DNA of 14,475 bases from Desulfuromonadaceae bacterium (GTDB taxonomy: Bacteria; Desulfobacterota; Desulfuromonadia; Desulfuromonadales; SZUA-540): the NCBI GenBank assembly GCA_003250235.1, contig QKGY01000395.1, positions 1 through 14,475 on the forward strand, read 5' to 3'. The notes beneath the pieces are model-generated. The model was not told the origin of the DNA and did not search any database. It worked only from the letters and a program-made list of their open reading frames with translations. Shown piece after piece: positions 1 to 4,380 of the stretch. The position numbers were made by a program, and so were the translations under genes. Position 1 is the first letter of the stretch. Each line of letters opens with the position of its first letter.

Positions 1-60
1 GACAACCTTGCCCTTGCCTTCATCGCCCCACTGGGCGCCCACAATAATTACATTCGCCAT
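1..60 (-). CDS. purA: Adenylosuccinate synthase, N-terminal 20 codons (partial)
   Basis: The gene is cut by the left edge of the window, so only residues 1-20 are visible. They read MANVIIVGAQWGDEGKGKVV on the minus strand, which is the hallmark PurA N-terminus: the GDEGKGK segment is the GTP/IMP-binding loop, with the catalytic Asp in WGDEGK. The enzyme makes adenylosuccinate from IMP, aspartate and GTP in the cytoplasm, the first committed step of AMP synthesis. The start codon at 58-60 is preceded by an AGGAG ribosome-binding site with a 9-base A/T-rich spacer. It lies 22 bases after the hisZ stop on the same strand, so it is probably the next gene of a serA-hisZ-purA transcript. The identity is near certain despite the short piece. 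Confidence 0.95.
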   Translation of the reverse strand, partial: MANVIIVGAQWGDEGKGKVV

Positions 61-82
61 TTTTTTATTCTCCTGGTCAGAC

Positions 83-1366
83 TTAAAGAGCGAAGCTTGG
101 GTGCAGAATAGATGAATAGGAAACCTGTCGTTCAGATTCGTCGGTCATGGAGATAATGCGTACCTCCTCGCCCGGCATGAGAGTCATCACAAACCTGAAA
201 TTCATTTTTCGCGCGTACTCCATGGACCCCTCGAGGTCACGGGGAATGATATCCCGGGCTGCCGAGAAGCCTTTCTTTCGAAGTGCCTGCGCAACCCTCT
301 GGGCTTTTTCCTTGTCAGGTCCGGCCTGGAAGATGAGCACATCCGTCTGGCAGGTTGCCAGAGAATCCAGCTCCTTGTCGAGAGCAAAGAGAAGATTCAG
401 AAGATTGAAGGCAAACCCTGTGGCCGGAGCGGGGTATCCGTAGGAAGCCGTCAGATTGTCATAGCGGCCGCCGAAACAGACCGCACGGCCGAAGCCGCTG
501 AGAAATCCCTGAAAGGTCACCCCGGTATAATAATCGAGCCCGCGCAGTTCGCCAAGATCAAAGGTAACGTGGTTTTCCACCCCGTACACCTCCAGAATCT
601 CAAGCACCTTTTGCAGGTTGGTCAAGGCTTTGCGGGACCGGTCGTTGGTGACAACCTCACCCGCTTTCCGAAGGACTTCGCGCCCGCCAAACAACCGAGG
701 CAAGGCCAGGATTTCATTCCTTACCTGTTCACTCAACGTGAGATCGGATAGAAGGGTCTTGAGGCCGGAATTGTCCTTGCGAGCGATGGCCGCCTGGATC
801 TGGGTGGCACGATCTCCGGTGATGGGGAGGTTTTCCATGACGCCTCGGAAAAATTCCACCTGGCCAATGTCGATCGTGAACTCCTGGGCGCCTAGAGCCT
901 TAAGGCACTCTATCGCCATGGCGATCATTTCGGCGTCGGCTTCCGGGCTGTCCAGGCCGATCAGCTCAACGCCTGCCTGGAAGATTTCCCGGTCCTTTCC
1001 GGCCTGCATCTCCGTGTGTCGCAGGACCCGACCCGAATAACAGAGTCTTAATGGCAGGGGCATTTCCCGCATGCGGGTCGCCACAATACGGGCGACCTGA
1101 GGTGTGATATCCGGAGGGAAAGCGACAAGCTTGCCGCTCTGACGATCGTCGAAGCGGAACGTTTTTTCCCGCAGTCCTGCCCCGAGTCCCCTTTCCAGGT
1201 CGTGGAGGAATTCGAGGGAGGGAGGAATTACGGGGCGAAACCCCCACTGTGAGAAAATTTTGAGGATGCTGCTTTTGAGAAAATCGATCTTGGTCGCCTT
1301 GACCGGGAGAAAATCTTTGACCCCTTTAGGGAGCATGGCCTCGGTGGCGTTATCAGGTATGAGCAT
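83..1366 (-). CDS. hisZ: ATP phosphoribosyltransferase regulatory subunit HisZ
   Basis: This 427-residue protein resembles the catalytic core of histidyl-tRNA synthetase. A LPKGVKDFLP entry motif is at residues 12-21, a motif-2-like stretch with CYSGRVLRHTEMQAGKDREI at about 109-128, RGLDYYTG at 275-282 and GGRYDNL at 299-305. The C-terminal part is short and lacks a full anticodon-binding domain, which fits HisZ (usually about 390-430 residues) rather than a true HisRS. HisZ is known to form a hetero-octamer with a short-form HisG, giving an active, histidine-inhibited ATP phosphoribosyltransferase at the first step of histidine synthesis. A short hisG is therefore expected elsewhere in this genome. 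The gene lies between serA (72-base gap) and purA (22-base gap). The start is not fully secure: no good ribosome-binding site precedes Met1, and Met11 at 1336 begins right before the conserved LPKG block. A degenerate HisRS paralogue is the only real alternative. Confidence 0.88.
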   Translation of the reverse strand: MLIPDNATEAMLPKGVKDFLPVKATKIDFLKSSILKIFSQWGFRPVIPPSLEFLHDLERGLGAGLREKTFRFDDRQSGKLVAFPPDITPQVARIVATRMREMPLPLRLCYSGRVLRHTEMQAGKDREIFQAGVELIGLDSPEADAEMIAMAIECLKALGAQEFTIDIGQVEFFRGVMENLPITGDRATQIQAAIARKDNSGLKTLLSDLTLSEQVRNEILALPRLFGGREVLRKAGEVVTNDRSRKALTNLQKVLEILEVYGVENHVTFDLGELRGLDYYTGVTFQGFLSGFGRAVCFGGRYDNLTASYGYPAPATGFAFNLLNLLFALDKELDSLATCQTDVLIFQAGPDKEKAQRVAQALRKKGFSAARDIIPRDLEGSMEYARKMNFRFVMTLMPGEEVRIISMTDESERQVSYSSILHPSFAL

Positions 1367-1367
1367 A

Positions 1368-1383
1368 GTGAAATCCGTTTCAC
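1368..1383 (-). promoter_or_regulatory. Small hairpin directly before the hisZ start codon
   Basis: On the minus strand the bases GTGAAA-CGGA-TTTCAC form a perfect 6-bp stem with a 4-base loop ending one base before the hisZ ATG. It occupies the position where a Shine-Dalgarno sequence should be, and the only purine-rich SD-like piece (GGA) is in the loop. It might limit hisZ translation or couple it to serA, but a 6-bp stem can occur by chance. Confidence 0.3.
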
Positions 1384-1438
1384 AGTCATTCGATCGGGTG
1401 GCTATTTGCGTGGGCCGACCGAAATCGCCAGGATCTGA

Positions 1439-3022
1439 TCAGAGCTTGACCTGGACAGCAGACAATATATGTTCGTTGGCGCGCATTTCGACAAGTACGG
1501 ACTCGGGGATTTCGCTGTCCACGTTGATAAGAGAAATGGCCCGTCCATTTATTTTGCGCCGAGAGAGATTCATCATGGCAACGTTGACCCCCGCATTGGC
1601 CAGGGTCTGTCCGATAAATCCGATGACGCCCGGGCGGTCGTCGTTATGCAGTACCAGAATGTGTCCGTCGGGAACCGCTTCCACATGATAGTCATCGACC
1701 CGCACGATACGATAATCGCTTTCTCCAAAAAGGGCCCCACAAACCGAGCGCTCTCCGTCACCCCCCTTGACGGTTACCCGGATCATGTTGGAAAAACCTT
1801 CGGAGGTGCTGCTGCGGGTTTCCAGGACCCTGATGCCACGCTCCCGCGCCAGATGCGGCGCATTCACGTAATTGACCATGGATCCGAGGATCGGCGTCAG
1901 AAGTCCCTTAAGCAGTGCCATGGTCAGGGGTTCCGAGGGAAAGTCCGTTATCCCTCCAGCGTATTCAATGATCACCTGCTCTTGGCCTTTGGTGAAGAGT
2001 TGGGCTTGAAAGGACCCCAGCCTGTCGGCAAGCTCAATATAGGGTCGCAGTACGCTGAGCAGTTCAACGCTGATGGAGGGGACGTTGAGCGCGTTGACGA
2101 CAATCCCCTTGGTCAGAAAGTCGACGATCTGATGGGCCACCTGCACCGTGACATTGATCTGTGCGTCCGCTGTAGCGGCGCGCAGATGAGGCGTACAGAT
2201 AACCTGGGGTAGGGCCAGCAGAGGATTGTTTTTTTGCGGAGGCTCCTTGCTGAAGACATCAATGGCTGCCCCGGCAATGTGCCCTTTTTTGATGGCTCGG
2301 GCGAGGGCTTCTTCATCGATCAATCCGCCGATGGCGCAGTTGACGATGCGACATCCCGGCTTGATTTTCTCCAGGCTTTCTTCGTCCAGGATATTGGCGG
2401 TTTCGCTGTTCAACGGGATGTGGAGGGTAATAAAGTCGGAGCGGGAGAGAAGCTCCTCGAACTCCACGTGTTCGGCCATGAGCTGGCGAGCCATCTCCGT
2501 AGCCATGTAAGGGTCATAGAGCAGGACGCGCATTTTTAGACCGAGGGCCATTTCGATCACGATCCGCCCGATTTTGCCTCCTCCGATTACCCCCAGGGTC
2601 TTGCCGGCAATCTCGACGCCCATGAAGTGGTTTTTTTCCCAATGCCCGGCTTTGGTCGACTGGCTGGCCGCCGGTATCTGGCGAGCCAAAGACATCAACA
2701 TGGCGATGGTGTGTTCGGCAGTGGTCGTGGTGCTGCCGAAGGGTGTGTTCATAACCACCACGCCCTTGCGGTTTACGGCAGGCAGATCCATGTTCTCCAC
2801 GCCAATGCCTGCGCGACCTACCACCCTGAGTTGTCTGGCCGCATCCAAAACCTCTTCGGTAACGTGTGTGCCCCCCCGCACAACGAGGGCGTCAGCGTCG
2901 GCTACTTCCGCGAGAAGTTCATCCGGAGAAATGCCCGGCCGATAGCAGAGTTCGATGTCTTCGGCATGTTCGAAGACCTGCAAACCCTCTGGAGAAAAAT
3001 TGTCGGAAACGAGCACCTTCAT
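1439..3022 (-). CDS. serA: D-3-phosphoglycerate dehydrogenase-like protein with ACT domain; divergent active site
   Basis: The 527-residue length and domain order match long (type 1) SerA. A split substrate-binding domain flanks a Rossmann NAD domain with VIGGGKIGR at about 145-153; a middle (ASB-like) domain spans roughly 315-450 and a C-terminal ACT domain roughly 455-527 (HILVLHNDDRPGVIGFIGQT). Canonical SerA oxidises 3-phosphoglycerate to 3-phosphohydroxypyruvate, and ACT domains often bind serine as feedback inhibitor. The catalytic His279 (TPHL) and Glu260 (SKEPP) are present. Several normally conserved positions are changed: the Arg of the NCARGG motif is Ile231 (NCAIGG), the Gly of HLGAST is Arg281 (HLRAAT), the RSxT motif is RGGT at 49-52, and the Arg of the WDRxxF motif is Lys130. 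The ribosome-binding site is weak, but the N-terminus MKVLVSDNFS fits the family. It is likely the first gene of a serA-hisZ-purA operon. Family membership is certain; substrate and activity are less so, and a paralogue using another 2-hydroxyacid is possible. Confidence 0.85.
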   Translation of the reverse strand: MKVLVSDNFSPEGLQVFEHAEDIELCYRPGISPDELLAEVADADALVVRGGTHVTEEVLDAARQLRVVGRAGIGVENMDLPAVNRKGVVVMNTPFGSTTTTAEHTIAMLMSLARQIPAASQSTKAGHWEKNHFMGVEIAGKTLGVIGGGKIGRIVIEMALGLKMRVLLYDPYMATEMARQLMAEHVEFEELLSRSDFITLHIPLNSETANILDEESLEKIKPGCRIVNCAIGGLIDEEALARAIKKGHIAGAAIDVFSKEPPQKNNPLLALPQVICTPHLRAATADAQINVTVQVAHQIVDFLTKGIVVNALNVPSISVELLSVLRPYIELADRLGSFQAQLFTKGQEQVIIEYAGGITDFPSEPLTMALLKGLLTPILGSMVNYVNAPHLARERGIRVLETRSSTSEGFSNMIRVTVKGGDGERSVCGALFGESDYRIVRVDDYHVEAVPDGHILVLHNDDRPGVIGFIGQTLANAGVNVAMMNLSRRKINGRAISLINVDSEIPESVLVEMRANEHILSAVQVKL

Positions 3023-3091
3023 AGGCTGCGACCTGTGTTTTTCGGGGTGTGGTTCCGGGTTGCTGTGTATTTAATAACGCAAAAACAGCAT

Positions 3092-3120
3092 ACGGTAGCA
3101 ATACCGCTCCGGGTTGTCAA
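3092..3120 (-). promoter_or_regulatory. Candidate sigma-70 promoter of serA with overlapping inverted repeat
   Basis: On the minus strand TTGACA (3115-3120, a perfect -35) is followed after 17 bases by TACCGT (3092-3097, a weak -10). The predicted transcript would start near 3085, giving a leader of about 60 bases before serA. The imperfect -10 sits inside a 5-bp inverted repeat, CGGTA-GCAA-TACCG (3093-3106 as read on the plus strand), a natural operator position for a repressor or activator. A second repeat, TGCTGT (3061-3066) with ACAGCA (3085-3090), brackets the start of the leader. The promoter call rests on consensus match only. Confidence 0.55.
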
Positions 3121-3190
3121 GGTCAAAGCCAAGTCAATAGCTGGGGCAAGTGCAGGGAAAAAGGAGGATTTTTTCGGAAGAGAGAGACCG

Positions 3191-3226
3191 TTCCCGGAAT
3201 CCGTCGAGTTCAAAGGATTCCGGGAA
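3191..3226 (-). terminator. Perfect 12-bp inverted repeat, possible terminator after the cold-shock gene
   Basis: TTCCCGGAATCC (3191-3202) and GGATTCCGGGAA (3215-3226) are exact reverse complements separated by 12 bases. The repeat lies 20 bases beyond the cold-shock gene stop codon, between it and the serA promoter. On the minus strand the stem is followed by a pyrimidine-rich CTCTCTCTTCC tract rather than a clean U-run, so it is a weak intrinsic terminator, an RNA-stabilising 3' end or a protein-binding site. Confidence 0.5.
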
Positions 3227-3245
3227 TTGGATAGGGTGGGATGGG

Positions 3246-3446
3246 TCAGACTTTGACGACTTTCGAAGCCTGAAGGCCTTTTTGGCCCTGGCTGATGTCG
3301 AACTCGACGCGATCCCCTTCGCTGAGGGATTTGAACCCTTCCGACTGGATGGCGGAAAAATGAACAAAAACATCAGGTCCGGCTTCCTGAGAAATAAAGC
3401 CGAACCCTTTTGCGTCGTTGAACCATTTAACGGTACCTAGTGCCAT
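3246..3446 (-). CDS. Cold-shock domain protein (CspA family)
   Basis: This 66-residue single cold-shock domain begins MALGTVKWFNDAKGFGFISQ. RNP1 (KGFGFI, residues 13-18) and RNP2 (VFVHF, 26-30) are both intact, and the length matches bacterial Csp proteins. These small beta-barrels bind single-stranded RNA and DNA and act as RNA chaperones in cold adaptation or general growth. An upstream in-frame ATG at 3482 would add 12 residues, but the start at 3446 has a good AGGAG ribosome-binding site 11 bases away and gives the canonical N-terminus. It is monocistronic: serA downstream has its own promoter, and the next gene upstream is divergent. Which Csp paralogue it is cannot be told from one domain. 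Confidence 0.95.
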   Translation of the reverse strand: MALGTVKWFNDAKGFGFISQEAGPDVFVHFSAIQSEGFKSLSEGDRVEFDISQGQKGLQASKVVKV

Positions 3447-3546
3447 GATCTCTGAGTCTCCTTTTCTGAGGGAAAATCCCAATTATCAAATGCATGATTT
3501 TGCACGAGTCGATTATGATTTGCCTGCCAATAGCACACGGTCATCA

Positions 3547-3574
3547 AGCCTAGCAGGGAATCCACGATGTGCAA
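3547..3574 (-). promoter_or_regulatory. Candidate promoter of the cold-shock gene
   Basis: On the minus strand TTGCAC (3569-3574) and TAGGCT (3547-3552) are spaced by 16 bases, and the -10 is preceded by TGC (extended -10 form). A start near 3540 would give a leader of roughly 95 bases, and cspA-type genes often have long structured leaders. Another possible -10, GATAAT, lies nearer the gene at 3482-3487 without a good -35, so the assignment is tentative. Confidence 0.33.
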
Positions 3575-3758
3575 GGGAGCCGCCGATATCCTTGGCGAAT
3601 GCTGATTATTTTTCGCTCATGGCTATTTGACTGTCTCTGTATGCCAAATGGCGAATAGATGACCGTTTATGGGAAGGACCCATGGCTTTCGGAAAGAAAG
3701 ATAGTAGTAATCCCGTGTTGTTGCAGAGGGCCGATCTTTTGGCATGAAGCATGTATTC

Positions 3759-3770
3759 ACGATATATCGT
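3759..3770. promoter_or_regulatory. Perfect 12-bp palindrome beside the cytochrome promoter
   Basis: ACGATATATCGT is a complete dyad that ends one base before the -35 hexamer of the cytochrome promoter at 3772. That placement suits a dimeric transcription factor acting as activator or repressor. I do not recognise the motif as a named regulator's site. Confidence 0.4.
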
Positions 3771-3771
3771 T

Positions 3772-3800
3772 TTGGATATCTCGGATAATTTCTATATTAT
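3772..3800 (+). promoter_or_regulatory. Candidate sigma-70 promoter of the cytochrome-barrel unit
   Basis: TTGGAT (3772-3777, 4/6 to the -35 consensus) and TATTAT (3795-3800, 5/6 to the -10) are separated by exactly 17 bases within an AT-rich tract. Transcription would begin near 3807, leaving an unusually long leader of about 147 bases before the cytochrome start at 3954. Confidence 0.55.
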
Positions 3801-3862
3801 GCTTTTTAAATCAATATATTCCAGTATCTATATGTAGGGAATTTTCGCTTGATGTTTCCCAT

Positions 3863-3900
3863 GGCAAGTGGTAACAAATAACGCATTTTGGGCAAGCGGT
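3863..3900 (+). repeat. Near-identical 10-bp direct repeats in the cytochrome leader
   Basis: GGCAAGTGGT (3863-3872) and GGCAAGCGGT (3891-3900) differ at one base and are 28 bases apart. A second pair, AACGCGAA, occurs at 3916-3923 and 3930-3937, just ahead of the ribosome-binding site. They may be RNA or DNA binding sites or chance; no known riboswitch consensus fits. Confidence 0.4.
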
Positions 3901-3953
3901 GGTGTATGGTGCGCCAACGCGAACTAAGAAACGCGAATGGAGGAAGATTAGGT

Positions 3954-4280
3954 ATGAGCAAGGTAATGAAGGCTGTTGCTGCTCTGGCACTGGTGGGTTT
4001 TGTGGCCACCTCCGCATTTGCAGTAACCGGCGGAAATCCGAAAAAAGGGAAGTACCTGTACAAAAAGAATTGCAAATCCTGCCACACCGAAGGTGCCGAA
4101 GGCGGCAACCTGACCCCCCTGAGCAAAACCATGGTTCAGTGGGATCGCTTCTTCGAGCGTGACAAGCATGCGGCCAAACCCGAAGTTTTTCAGGGGATGA
4201 GCGAGCAAGACCTGCTCGACATCCAGCAGTTCCTGTATGACCATGCTGCCGATGGTCCCCAGCCCCAGACCTGCGGCTAA
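3954..4280 (+). CDS. Small secreted monoheme c-type cytochrome
   Basis: The 108-residue product has a signal peptide (positive MSKVMK, then a hydrophobic stretch to residue 23 ending AFA), so it should be periplasmic. One covalent heme motif, CKSCH, is at residues 40-44, with His44 as proximal ligand. The distal ligand is unclear; Met60 and Met82 are candidates. A typical closing helix, SEQDLLDIQQFLYDH, is at 83-97, and an extra lone cysteine sits at residue 107 in the QTCG tail. It probably shuttles electrons in the periplasm; no specific partner can be read from sequence. The ATG at 3954 has a GGAGG site 10 bases upstream and makes a proper signal peptide; the upstream in-frame ATG at 3888 would place 22 unrelated residues before it. 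It is 100 bases ahead of the outer-membrane barrel gene, with a hairpin between, and probably shares its promoter. Confidence 0.88.
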   Translation: MSKVMKAVAALALVGFVATSAFAVTGGNPKKGKYLYKKNCKSCHTEGAEGGNLTPLSKTMVQWDRFFERDKHAAKPEVFQGMSEQDLLDIQQFLYDHAADGPQPQTCG

Positions 4281-4290
4281 TCTGTCGATA

Positions 4291-4335
4291 AGTCCCCGCT
4301 TACCGAAATGGAAAGTGGGGACTGTTTGTTTTCTG
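4291..4335 (+). terminator. Hairpin between cytochrome and barrel genes (probable partial terminator)
   Basis: AGTCCCCGCTT (4291-4301) pairs with AAGTGGGGACT (4313-4323) over 11 positions with a single G-U pair and an 11-base loop, followed by the T-rich GTTTGTTTTCT. It starts 10 bases after the cytochrome stop. It could set the cytochrome:barrel transcript ratio by partial termination or protect the 3' end of a processed cytochrome mRNA. No strong separate promoter is visible before the barrel gene, though TATAAA occurs at 4355-4360 without a good -35. Confidence 0.6.
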
Positions 4336-4380
4336 GTTGTATGCACGACACTTGTATAAACCAATCAAAGGAGGCATTAC

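Larger units (their letters stand above)
3447..3953. other. Divergent intergenic region between the cold-shock and cytochrome genes
   Basis: About 500 bases hold no gene I can support; the open frames here lack ribosome-binding sites and family-like composition. The region is visibly more AT-rich than its surroundings, especially 3750-3840. It carries candidate promoters for both flanking genes, a 12-bp palindrome, an 8-bp repeat TGGCGAAT (3593-3600 and 3649-3656), and direct repeats in the cytochrome leader. Confidence 0.7.

Noticed and set aside
1469..2212. A 247-codon plus-strand open frame opposite serA (also 2627-3256)
   Set aside because: They mirror the serA coding frame, lack ribosome-binding sites and match no family I recognise.
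3659..3874. A 71-codon open frame in the intergenic region before the cytochrome
   Set aside because: It has no ribosome-binding site, a Cys/Ile/Trp-rich unlikely composition, and it overlaps the predicted promoter and palindrome.
3807..3953. Cyclic-di-GMP (GEMM) riboswitch in the cytochrome leader, as known for other cytochrome genes in this group
   Set aside because: The conserved GEMM core and paired stems could not be found; the GGCAAG pieces are only superficially similar.
3888..3953. An upstream ATG that would lengthen the cytochrome by 22 residues
   Set aside because: The extension would bury the signal peptide behind a charged, unrelated segment, while the ATG at 3954 has a good ribosome-binding site.
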